From the NCBI GenBank assembly GCA_965116665.1, contig OZ220709.1, positions 1,922,001 through 1,986,000 of the forward strand: DNA of 64,000 nucleotides. The letters run 5' to 3'. Source of the stretch: Aldehydirespirator sp965116665 (lineage in GTDB: Bacteria > Actinomycetota > Acidimicrobiia > Acidimicrobiales > Aldehydirespiratoraceae). Below the pieces are notes generated by a model that was given only the letters and a program-made list of their open reading frames with translations, was not told the DNA's origin and did not search any database. The position numbers and the translations under genes were made by a program. Every line of letters begins with the position of its first letter. The first letter of the stretch is position 1. Below are positions 27,855 to 36,066 of the stretch, piece after piece.

Positions 27855-28444
27855 GCGCTGGCCCGGGGGACGCGGTCCGGGTGGTGGTGGCCGAGGACGA
27901 GTCCATCATCCGGCTCGACCTGGTCGAGACCCTGCGCGAGGAGGGCTACGACGTGGTGGCCGACACCGGCCGGGGCGACGAGGCGGTGGGGCTGGTGGCC
28001 GAGCACCGTCCCGACGTGGCCATCCTCGATGTGAAGATGCCGGGTCTCGACGGGATCGAGGCCACCCGCCGGATCGCGCCGCAGCGGGGAACGGCCGTGG
28101 TGATCCTCACCGCCTTCAGCCAGCGCGAGCTGATCGAGCAGGCACGTGAGGCCGGAGCCATGACCTATCTCGTGAAGCCGTACCGGCGCGACGCCCTGGT
28201 ACCCGCCGTAGAGCTCGCCCTGGCCCGCTTCAGAGAGATGGAGGCACTCGAAGGCCAGGTCGGTGACCTCGAGGGCCGCTTGGAGGTGCGCAAGCTCCTC
28301 GATCGGGCCAAGGGACGGCTCATCGACAGCCACGGGATGAGCGAGCAGGACGCCTACGTGTTCATCCAGCGCACCGCCATGTCGCAGCGCCGCACCATGC
28401 AGGCAGTGGCCGACGACGTGCTCGAGGACCGCCTCGCCCCGTGA
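27851..28444 (+). CDS. pdtaR: ANTAR-domain response regulator (PdtaR-like)
   Basis: A 197-residue regulator. The receiver domain (residues about 9-125) has the acidic pair AEDES, phospho-acceptor Asp in AILDVKMPG, Thr in ILTAF and Lys in YLVKPYRR. The C-terminal ANTAR domain (KLLDRAKGRLIDSHGMSEQDAYVFIQRTAM) binds paired hairpins in nascent RNA to block termination. The partner kinase PdtaS is not in this window. Position next to polA-rpsA-coaE matches Mycobacterium. Start is GTG. Confidence 0.93.
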   Translation: MSAGPGDAVRVVVAEDESIIRLDLVETLREEGYDVVADTGRGDEAVGLVAEHRPDVAILDVKMPGLDGIEATRRIAPQRGTAVVILTAFSQRELIEQAREAGAMTYLVKPYRRDALVPAVELALARFREMEALEGQVGDLEGRLEVRKLLDRAKGRLIDSHGMSEQDAYVFIQRTAMSQRRTMQAVADDVLEDRLAP

Positions 28445-28464
28445 CTCACCGGCGCCGCTTGCCG

Positions 28465-28470
28465 TAGATT
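28465..28470 (+). promoter_or_regulatory. -10 TAGATT for polA
   Basis: TAGATT ends 7 nt before ATG 28478, consistent with a leaderless polA transcript. No ribosome site is seen. Confidence 0.45.
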
Positions 28471-28477
28471 CTCCGCC

Positions 28478-31189
28478 ATGCGCTCGAAGGTGATGCTGAT
28501 CGACGGCAACTCGCTGGCCTACCGGGCCTTCTTCGCCCTGCCGACCGACATGGCCACCGCCTCGGGCCAGATCACCAACGCGGTCTTCGGTTTCACGTCG
28601 ATGCTGATCAACCTGTGGCGCGACCACCAGCCCGACCAGGTCGTGGTGGCCTTCGACCGCCCCGAGCCGACCTTCAGGCACGAGATGGTCCCCACCTACA
28701 AGGGGACCCGCGACTCCGCGCCCGACATCCTGCGCCAGCAGATGGGCCTGGTCCGGGAAGTCCTGGAGGCCCTGGCCGTGCCCACCGTCGACGCCCCCGG
28801 CTTCGAAGCCGACGACGTGATCGCCACCCTGGCCACCGAGGGCCGCGACGCCGGCGACGACGTGATCGTGGTAACCGGCGACCGCGACACCTACCAGCTG
28901 GTGGAGGACCCCTCAGTGAGGGTGCTCTACAACCTGCGGGGAGTGTCCGACTACAAGCTGTACGACGAGGCCGGCATTCTGGCCCGCACCGGCGTGACGC
29001 CCGCCGACTACGTGCAGTACGCGGCTCTGAGGGGCGACAACAGCGACAACCTTCCCGGCGTGCCCGGGGTGGGGGAGAAGACCGCGGCCAAGCTGATCAA
29101 CACCAGGGGCGGCCTCGACGGCATCTTCGCCTCACTCGACGAGCTCACGCCCAAACTGCGGGAGAACCTCGCGGCCGCTGAGGAGCAGGTCCGCACCAAC
29201 GCGGAGGTCATGCTGCTGGTGCGCGACGTGCCGCTGGAGGCCCGGCTCGACGATCTCACCCTCGGAGAGGTGGACGCCCAGGCGGTGCGCAAGCTGTTCG
29301 ACTTCCTGGAGTTCCGCTCGCTGCACGCCCGGCTGGCCGAGGCTCTGGGTGACTCGCTCGGCGAAGACGCCGCCGGCGCAGACCCGTCGACGAGGGTGCT
29401 CTCGCCGGACGTCCTGGTGCTGGAGACGCCCGCGGCGGCGGCCGAGGCCCTGCGAGCTGCGGCCGCACAGGGTGCATCGGCCCCGCCCCTGGCGCTGACC
29501 GCTCCGGCCGGGGGACTCGCCGGTGGTCTGGCCTGGGTGGTCGGCGGGGCTGCCGGCCGGGTGGCCTTCATCTCCGGCCCGCTCCTCGACGATGCCGACG
29601 TGTCAGCTGCGCTCGCCGGTCTCCTGTCCGGGCCCGCCGGCCGCGCCGACCGCAGCTCGAGCCGTCCGCTGGCCGTTCACGGGGCCAAGACCTTGATGCG
29701 CCCGCTGCTGGACCGCGGCATCGACATGCGCGACCCGCTGATCGACACCATGCTGGCGGCCTACCTGCTCGACCCGGCCGACGCCCGCTACGACCTCAGC
29801 GACCTGGCCGGCCGCTATGCCGGCATCGACCCGCCCTCCCACGCCCCCCAGGAGGGTCGGCTGGACCTCGACGGCGACTCCATCGAACCCCACGATCAGG
29901 CCGGATGGGCCGCGCTGGCCATCGACCGCCTGGTCATGCCGCTGCGGGAGGCGCTGGCCGCGCAGGGTCTGGAGAGCCTCAACGACGAGGTGGAGGTGCC
30001 GCTGGTGCGGGTACTGGCCCGCATGGAGCACATCGGCATCGCGGTGGACCGCCCGGTCCTGGAGGGAATCCGCGACGAACTCGACACCGAGGCCGAGGAA
30101 CTTCGCCACCAGGTGCTGGCCGACGCGGGGCGGCCCATCAACGTCAACTCGCCCAAGCAGCTGGCCGAGGTCCTATTCGAAGACCTCGGTCTCACACCGG
30201 TCAAGCGCACCAAGACCGGCTTCTCCACCGACGCCCAGTCCCTCGAGAAGCTCCGGGGCGAGCATCCCATCGTCGACCATCTGCTCGGCTACCGCGAGGT
30301 GGAGAAACTGCGCTCCACCTACGGGGTCGGCCTGCTGGCCGAGATCGGCCCCGACGAGCGCATCCGGGCCACCTTCAACCAGACCGTGGCCCGCACCGGC
30401 CGGCTCAGCTCCGACGCTCCCAACCTCCACAACATCCCGGTGCGGTCCGAGCGCGGCCGGGTGTTCCGCACCGCGTTCGTGGCTCCCGCCGGCTGCAAGC
30501 TGCTGGTCGCCGACTACGACCAGATCGAGCTCCGGTGCATCGCCCACCTGGCCGAGGATCCCGGACTGATCGCGGCGTTCGAGGCCGGCGACGACATCCA
30601 CACCGCCACCGCCGCCCGGGTGTTCGACGTCGACCCCTCAGAAGTCGGTGTGGAGAAGCGGTCCACCGCCAAGATGGTGTCCTACGGCCTGGCCTACGGG
30701 ATGGAGGCCTACGGCCTGGCCCAACGCCTCAACATCGCCACCGGCGAGGCCGCCGAGATCCTCGACGCCTACTTCGAGGCGTTCCCCTCGGTGCGCCAGT
30801 ACATGGACCGCACCGTGGCCGAGGCTCGCAGCAAGGGCTACACCGAGACCCTGTTCGGGCGGCGCAGGCAGATCCCCGAGCTGGCCAGTTCCAACGTGCG
30901 GCTGCGCCAGGCCGGCGAGCGCCAGGCGATGAACGCGGGCATCCAGGGGCTGGCCGCCGACATCTTCAAGGTTGCGCTGGTGCGGCTGCACCGGGCCCTG
31001 GAGGACCGGGCGCTGGAGTCCCGCATCGTGCTGCAGGTCCACGACGAGATCATCCTGGAAGCTCCCGACGCCGAGATCGAACCGGCGTCGGAGCTGACCC
31101 GGGAGGTGATGCGGGGCGCCTTCGAGCTGCGGGTGCCCCTGGAGGTCGACCTCCAGGTGGCGGCCACCTGGGCCGGCGCCAAGGGCTAG
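28478..31189 (+). CDS. polA: DNA polymerase I
   Basis: A 903-residue Pol I. The 5'-3' exonuclease domain spans about 1-300 (LIDGNSLAYRAFFALP, ADDVIATLA, GVPGVGEKTAAKL). The central proofreading domain (about 310-500) lacks the DxE exonuclease motif, as in mycobacteria. The polymerase domain has motif A DYDQIELRCIAHL, motif B RSTAKMVSYGLAYGM and motif C QVHDEI. It fills gaps in excision repair and removes RNA primers. It is clustered with uvrB, uvrA and uvrC, the same repair pathway. Confidence 0.98.
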   Translation: MRSKVMLIDGNSLAYRAFFALPTDMATASGQITNAVFGFTSMLINLWRDHQPDQVVVAFDRPEPTFRHEMVPTYKGTRDSAPDILRQQMGLVREVLEALAVPTVDAPGFEADDVIATLATEGRDAGDDVIVVTGDRDTYQLVEDPSVRVLYNLRGVSDYKLYDEAGILARTGVTPADYVQYAALRGDNSDNLPGVPGVGEKTAAKLINTRGGLDGIFASLDELTPKLRENLAAAEEQVRTNAEVMLLVRDVPLEARLDDLTLGEVDAQAVRKLFDFLEFRSLHARLAEALGDSLGEDAAGADPSTRVLSPDVLVLETPAAAAEALRAAAAQGASAPPLALTAPAGGLAGGLAWVVGGAAGRVAFISGPLLDDADVSAALAGLLSGPAGRADRSSSRPLAVHGAKTLMRPLLDRGIDMRDPLIDTMLAAYLLDPADARYDLSDLAGRYAGIDPPSHAPQEGRLDLDGDSIEPHDQAGWAALAIDRLVMPLREALAAQGLESLNDEVEVPLVRVLARMEHIGIAVDRPVLEGIRDELDTEAEELRHQVLADAGRPINVNSPKQLAEVLFEDLGLTPVKRTKTGFSTDAQSLEKLRGEHPIVDHLLGYREVEKLRSTYGVGLLAEIGPDERIRATFNQTVARTGRLSSDAPNLHNIPVRSERGRVFRTAFVAPAGCKLLVADYDQIELRCIAHLAEDPGLIAAFEAGDDIHTATAARVFDVDPSEVGVEKRSTAKMVSYGLAYGMEAYGLAQRLNIATGEAAEILDAYFEAFPSVRQYMDRTVAEARSKGYTETLFGRRRQIPELASSNVRLRQAGERQAMNAGIQGLAADIFKVALVRLHRALEDRALESRIVLQVHDEIILEAPDAEIEPASELTREVMRGAFELRVPLEVDLQVAATWAGAKG

Positions 31190-31354
31190 CACCGGCGCGC
31201 CTCAAATCTGCACGGGTATTGCTCCCCTGCGACGGGTTTCTCTACTTATTTCGATTCGGGGATCAGGCCGTGGCCGGCACGGCACCAACTCGGATGCTCG
31301 GCCGGTAGTCTCACTGGGTCCCATCCGCCTATTCAACCTGCCCGGAAAGACACC

Positions 31355-32746
31355 GTGACCGACACTGCTACCGCCATCCTCGACCCGGCCCCGCCCATCG
31401 ACATGGGCACCTTCGCCGAGGACGGCACCTACATCCCACGCCAGATCGTCGAGGACGATCTGGGCGACATCAGCCTCGACGACGCCTACGCCTCGACCAT
31501 GGTGGTCGTAGAGGACGGCCAGATCGTGGAGGGCACGGTCGTCCGGATCGACAAGGAAGAGGTCCTGCTCGACATCGGCTACAAGTCCGAGGGCGTCATT
31601 CCGGCCCGCGAGCTGAGCATCCGCCACGACATCGACCCCGGCGACGTAGTCGCACTGGGCGAGGGGATCGAGGCACTGGTCATAACCCGCGAGGACAAGG
31701 AGGGTCGGCTGATCCTGTCCAAGAAGCGGGCCCAGTACGAGCGGGCCTGGGGCCGCATCGAGGAGCTCCGGGAGTCCAACGCCGCGGTGAAGGGCCTGGT
31801 GATCGAGGTCGTCAAGGGCGGGCTGATCGTGGACATCGGCCTGCGGGGCTTCCTGCCGGCGTCGCTGGTGGAGTTGCGCCGGGTGCGCGACCTCCAGCCG
31901 TACGTGGGCCGTGAGCTCGACGCCAAGATCATCGAACTCGACAAGAACCGCAACAACGTGGTCCTGAGCCGCCGGGCGTGGCTGGAGGAGACCCAGCGGG
32001 AGCAGCGCGAGGCCTTCCTCGACAACCTCCGGCCGGGCGAGATCCGCAGCGGCGTGGTGTCGTCGGTGGTGAACTTCGGTGCTTTCGTCGACCTCGGCGG
32101 CATGGACGGTCTCGTCCATGTGTCGGAGCTGTCCTGGAAGCACGTCGACCACCCCAGCGCGGTGGTGTCGGCCGGCGACCGCATCGACGTCCAGGTGCTG
32201 GAGGTCGACCTGGAGCGGGAGCGGATCAGCCTGTCGCTCAAGGCCACCCAGCAGGATCCCTGGCAGGAGTTCGCGGCCAGCCACCGGGTGGGGGAGCTGG
32301 TCTACGGCCGCATCACCAAGCTGGTGCCGTTCGGATCCTTCGTTCAGGTCGGCGACGGCATCGAGGGCCTGGTCCACATCTCGGAGATGTCAGCCCACCA
32401 TGTGGAGCTTCCCGAACAGGTCGTCACCCCCGGCGAAGAGCTGTGGGTGAAGATCATCGACCTCGACCTGCAGCGCCGCCGCATCAGCCTGTCGATCAAG
32501 CAGGCCGCCGAGGGCGGCGTGGTCGCGGCCGAGTACCAGGAGCACTTCGGTGACCACGCCTACGACGAAGAGGGCAACTACATAGGCACCGGCGGCTCCG
32601 AGGGCCAGCAGGCCTGGGAGGACTACTACTCCGAGGCCGGCGATGACTACATCGACGAGGCCGAGCACGCCGGCGCGGGGCCGGACGGCGGCGAGGCCGA
32701 GGATGTGGCCGACGAGGCCTCCGGCAGCCCCGCCGACGAGACCTGA
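31355..32746 (+). CDS. rpsA: 30S ribosomal protein S1
   Basis: A 463-residue protein with four S1 RNA-binding repeats (about residues 50-120, 135-205, 220-290, 305-375), including GAFVDLGGMDGLVHVSELSW and GSFVQVGDGIEGLVHISEMS. The C-terminus is acidic and low in complexity. Four repeats, not six, is the actinobacterial form. Start is GTG 31355. The 165-nt gap from polA contains no clear gene. Confidence 0.96.
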   Translation: MTDTATAILDPAPPIDMGTFAEDGTYIPRQIVEDDLGDISLDDAYASTMVVVEDGQIVEGTVVRIDKEEVLLDIGYKSEGVIPARELSIRHDIDPGDVVALGEGIEALVITREDKEGRLILSKKRAQYERAWGRIEELRESNAAVKGLVIEVVKGGLIVDIGLRGFLPASLVELRRVRDLQPYVGRELDAKIIELDKNRNNVVLSRRAWLEETQREQREAFLDNLRPGEIRSGVVSSVVNFGAFVDLGGMDGLVHVSELSWKHVDHPSAVVSAGDRIDVQVLEVDLERERISLSLKATQQDPWQEFAASHRVGELVYGRITKLVPFGSFVQVGDGIEGLVHISEMSAHHVELPEQVVTPGEELWVKIIDLDLQRRRISLSIKQAAEGGVVAAEYQEHFGDHAYDEEGNYIGTGGSEGQQAWEDYYSEAGDDYIDEAEHAGAGPDGGEAEDVADEASGSPADET

Positions 32747-32749
32747 GCT

Positions 32750-33370
32750 CTGCCTGAGATCGCACTGACGGGGGGGATCGGCGCCGGCAAGTCGACGGTG
32801 GGCGCCGGACTGGTCGAGCGGGGCGCGATCCTCATCGACGCCGATGAGATCGTGCGGGACCTCCAGCAGCCCGGCGAGCCCGTGTTCGACGCCATCGTGC
32901 GGCGTTGGGGGCCGACCGTGATGGCCGCCGACGGCACCCTCGACCGGGCCGCGGTGGCTGCGGTGGTGTTCAAGGACGCCGACGAGTTGGCCGCCCTCAA
33001 TGCCATCGTCCATCCCGCGGTGGGCGAGGAGATGGTCAGGCGCAGGGCCGCGGCATCCGAGCATTCGCCCGGCGCGGTGGTGGTGCTCGACATCCCGCTG
33101 CTGGTCCGACCCGACGGGGAGCCGATCGCGAAGCGCTACCGCGACCTGGCCGGCATCGTGGTGGTGGACATCGATCCTGAGGTCGCGGTGCAGCGCCTCG
33201 TGGCCCAGCGGGGCCTGTCCGAGGACGACGCCCGGGCCCGCATCGCCAACCAGGCCAGCCGCGAGTCGCGCCTGGAGGTGGCCGACTTCGTGATCGACAA
33301 CAACGGCACCGTCGCCGAATTGGAGCCCCAGATCGACGCCTGCTACCGCTGGGCCGCCGCTCTCGGCTGA
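32750..33370 (+). CDS. coaE: Dephospho-CoA kinase, apparent CTG start
   Basis: The last step of CoA synthesis. The ATP loop GGIGAGKST lies upstream of the first GTG (32798), so the gene must start earlier. The only reading-frame room is between the rpsA TGA (32744-32746, in the same frame) and the loop. The only plausible codon there is CTG 32750, giving PEIALTGGIGAGKST after the initiator and a 206-residue protein of normal length. It follows rpsA after 3 nt, so reinitiation is likely. Other motifs include DADEIVRDLQ and IPLLVR. Confidence 0.9.
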   Translation: MPEIALTGGIGAGKSTVGAGLVERGAILIDADEIVRDLQQPGEPVFDAIVRRWGPTVMAADGTLDRAAVAAVVFKDADELAALNAIVHPAVGEEMVRRRAAASEHSPGAVVVLDIPLLVRPDGEPIAKRYRDLAGIVVVDIDPEVAVQRLVAQRGLSEDDARARIANQASRESRLEVADFVIDNNGTVAELEPQIDACYRWAAALG

Positions 33371-33385
33371 CCCCCGGCGCGCCAG

Positions 33386-33391
33386 TACGAT
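33386..33391 (+). promoter_or_regulatory. -10 TACGAT for uvrB
   Basis: TACGAT ends 8 nt before ATG 33400, suggesting a leaderless transcript apart from any readthrough from coaE. No LexA-type box is seen here. Confidence 0.4.
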
Positions 33392-33399
33392 CTGGTGAC

Positions 33400-35472
33400 A
33401 TGGCGCCGGTGACCGTTCCCAGCGACCGGCGGGCCTTCGAGGTGGTGGCCCCGTTCGAGCCCGCCGGCGACCAGCCCGGAGCCATCGAGGCGCTGGCCGA
33501 GGGCGTGGCCGAGGGGCACCGCTTCCAGACGCTGCTGGGCATCACCGGCTCGGGCAAGAGCGCCACCATCGCCTGGACCATCGAGCAGGCCCAAAGACCG
33601 ACACTGGTTCTGGCCCCCAACAAGTCGCTGGCCGCCCAGCTGGCCAACGAGCTGCGGGAGCTGTTCCCGCACAACCGGGTGGAGTACTTCGTCAGCTACT
33701 ACGACTACTACCAGCCCGAGGCGTACATGCCGGCCAGCGACACCTACATCGAGAAGGACTCGTCGGTGAACGACGAGATCGACCGGCTGCGCCACTCGGC
33801 CACGTCGGCCCTGCTCACCCGCCGCGACACCATCGTGGTGGCGTCGGTGTCGGCCATCTACGGCCTGGGCTCGCCCGAGGAGTACGAGACCCAGCTGCTG
33901 GTGCTTCACGAGGGCGGCGAGTACGACCAGCGGTCGATACTGCGGCGCCTGGTGGACATGCAGTACGAGCGCAACGACATGAACCTGGTGCGGGGCAAGT
34001 TCCGGGTTCGGGGCGACACCATCGAGATCCATCCCGCCTACGACGAGACCCTGGTCCGGGTGGAGCTCTTCGGCGACGAGGTGGAGCGCATCACCGTGGT
34101 CGATCCGCTCACCGGCGAGCGGATCGAGACCCTCGAGGACCTGGTGGTGTTCCCGGCCACCCACTACGCCACCAGCGCGGCCCGGATGCAGGCCGCGGTC
34201 GAGCGCATCGAGGCGGAGCTGGCCGAGCGGCTGGCCCACTTCGAGGCCGAGGGCAAGCTGCTGGAGGCCCAGCGCCTGCAGATGCGCACCAGCTACGACC
34301 TGGAGATGATGGCCGAGCTGGGCTACTGCAACGGCATCGAGAACTACTCGGCGCCCATCGACGGCCGGAGCCCGGGCGAGTCGCCGTACACGCTGCTCGA
34401 CTACTTCCCCGGTGATTTCCTGATGGTGGTCGACGAGTCGCATGTGGCCGTGCCCCAGTTGCACGGCCAGTACGAGGGCGACCGTAGCCGCAAGGAGACC
34501 CTGATCGACCATGGCTTCCGGCTGCCGTCGGCGGCCGACAACCGGCCGCTGCGCTTCGACGAGGTGATGAGCCGGCTCAACCAGGTGATCTTCATGTCGG
34601 CCACGCCCGGGGCCTACGAGCTCGACGTGTCGGACCGGGTAGTGGAGCAGATCGTGCGGCCCACCGGCCTGGTGGATCCCGAGGTGGTGGTGAAGCCGAC
34701 CAAGGGTCAGATCGACGACCTGCTGGACGAGATCTCGGCTCGCACGGACCGGGATCAGCGGGTGCTGGTGACCACCCTCACCAAGAAGATGGCCGAGGAC
34801 CTGGCCGAGTACCTGCTGGAGCGGGGGCTGCGGGTGCGCTACCTGCACAGCGAGGTCGACACCATCCAGCGCATCGAGATCCTGCGGGACCTCAGGCTGG
34901 GGGAGTTCGACGTGCTGGTCGGGATCAACCTGCTGCGGGAGGGCCTGGACCTGCCCGAGGTGTCGCTGGTGGCCATCCTCGACGCCGACAAGGAGGGCTT
35001 CCTGCGCAGCGAGACGTCGCTGATCCAGACCATCGGCCGGGCGGCCCGCAACGTCGACGGCCAGGTGATCATGTACGCCGACGAGGTGACCGACTCGATG
35101 CGCCGGGCCATCTCGGAGACGAACCGCCGCCGGGGCCTGCAGCAGGCCCACAACGAGGCCCACGGGATCGATCCGACCACGATCCGCAAGGCGGTCACCG
35201 ACATCCTGGCCATGATCCGGCCGGACCGCGACGGCGCTCCGGTGCCGGACGCCGACGTGGGCGGCGAATCGGGCGGGGGACTGGCCGAGGCCCGCCGCCG
35301 GCGGGAGGGCCCCGACCTGGGCGACCTGCCCGATGCCGAGCTGGAGCGCCTGATCCGCACGCTGGACGAGGAGATGCGCGAAGCCGCCGGCGACTTGCGA
35401 TTCGAGTACGCGGCCCGCCTGCGCGACGAGATCAAGGACCTCCGCCGCGAACTAGCCGAGATCCGCGGATAA
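33400..35472 (+). CDS. uvrB: Excinuclease ABC subunit B
   Basis: A 690-residue helicase-like damage-verification protein. It has Walker A GITGSGKSATIAW, the beta-hairpin segment VSYYDYYQPEAYMP, the DEAD-like VDESH, motif V-VI VGINLLREGLD and TIGRAARN, and the C-terminal UVR coiled coil that binds UvrC (LIRTLDEEMREAAGDLRFEYAA). It receives damage from UvrA and recruits UvrC. Complete and normal in length. Confidence 0.98.
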   Translation: MAPVTVPSDRRAFEVVAPFEPAGDQPGAIEALAEGVAEGHRFQTLLGITGSGKSATIAWTIEQAQRPTLVLAPNKSLAAQLANELRELFPHNRVEYFVSYYDYYQPEAYMPASDTYIEKDSSVNDEIDRLRHSATSALLTRRDTIVVASVSAIYGLGSPEEYETQLLVLHEGGEYDQRSILRRLVDMQYERNDMNLVRGKFRVRGDTIEIHPAYDETLVRVELFGDEVERITVVDPLTGERIETLEDLVVFPATHYATSAARMQAAVERIEAELAERLAHFEAEGKLLEAQRLQMRTSYDLEMMAELGYCNGIENYSAPIDGRSPGESPYTLLDYFPGDFLMVVDESHVAVPQLHGQYEGDRSRKETLIDHGFRLPSAADNRPLRFDEVMSRLNQVIFMSATPGAYELDVSDRVVEQIVRPTGLVDPEVVVKPTKGQIDDLLDEISARTDRDQRVLVTTLTKKMAEDLAEYLLERGLRVRYLHSEVDTIQRIEILRDLRLGEFDVLVGINLLREGLDLPEVSLVAILDADKEGFLRSETSLIQTIGRAARNVDGQVIMYADEVTDSMRRAISETNRRRGLQQAHNEAHGIDPTTIRKAVTDILAMIRPDRDGAPVPDADVGGESGGGLAEARRRREGPDLGDLPDAELERLIRTLDEEMREAAGDLRFEYAARLRDEIKDLRRELAEIRG

Positions 35473-35478
35473 CATGGG

Positions 35479-35506
35479 TTGTCAACTCATTATCATGAAC
35501 TATGCT
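35479..35506 (+). promoter_or_regulatory. Promoter of phd-relE
   Basis: TTGTCA (35479-35484), 16-nt spacer, TATGCT (35501-35506). The GTG at 35514 follows 7 nt after the -10, which favours this codon over the upstream ATG 35502 that overlaps the -10 itself. Confidence 0.55.
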
Positions 35507-35513
35507 GCCCTTC

Positions 35514-35768
35514 GTGACTGACACGCTCCCGTTCTCCGAGGTGAAGGCTCATCTCTCAGAGATGGCCGATCGGGTGGAGCGTCAGCACGATCGCATCTTG
35601 GTGACCCGCAACGGCCGGCCCTCGTTCGTTCTGATGAGTCCCGACGACCTCGAATCGCTCGAGGAGACTCTCGACATCATGAGCGACCCGGAGCTGATGG
35701 AATCGATACGGGAGTCACGACGAGAAGCCGCCGATGGAAAGCTGCTGCGCCTGCGCGATCACATCTGA
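35514..35768 (+). CDS. Phd/YefM-type antitoxin
   Basis: An 84-residue protein starting TDTLPFSEVKAHLSEMADRV, the usual Phd/YefM DNA-binding fold, then RNGRPSFVLMSPDDLESLEE and a charged tail that wraps the toxin. It is followed after 9 nt by a RelE-type toxin. ATG 35502 is the alternative start. Confidence 0.88.
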   Translation: MTDTLPFSEVKAHLSEMADRVERQHDRILVTRNGRPSFVLMSPDDLESLEETLDIMSDPELMESIRESRREAADGKLLRLRDHI

Positions 35769-35777
35769 GGGTCCTCG

Positions 35778-36041
35778 GTGTACGAGATCAAGATCGCGGC
35801 CGCGGGCCTCCGCCATCTCGACCGCCTGCCCGACAAGGTGCGCCAGGCCGCGCTGGAGACGATCTTCGGCCCGATCGCCGAGAACCCTCATCGGGCCGGC
35901 AAGCCGCTCGGCGACGAACTCGAGGGATTGCGATCAGCTCGCCGCGGCGACTACCGCATCGTCTACGAGATCCTGGAGGACGAGTCGGTCGTCGTTGTCC
36001 ACCGGGTCCAGCACCGCCGGCACGCCTACCGCCCAAGCTGA
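35778..36041 (+). CDS. RelE/ParE-type toxin
   Basis: An 87-residue toxin with the RelE layout: helix AAGLRHLDRLPDKVRQAAL, then ENPHRAGKPLGDELEGLRSARRGDYRIVYEI and HRVQHRRHAYR. Basic and aromatic residues at the end suit ribosome-dependent mRNA cleavage. Start is GTG. It forms a pair with the Phd-type antitoxin. Confidence 0.92.
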   Translation: MYEIKIAAAGLRHLDRLPDKVRQAALETIFGPIAENPHRAGKPLGDELEGLRSARRGDYRIVYEILEDESVVVVHRVQHRRHAYRPS

Positions 36042-36066
36042 CCAAGGCAACTCAGAACCGCCAGTC

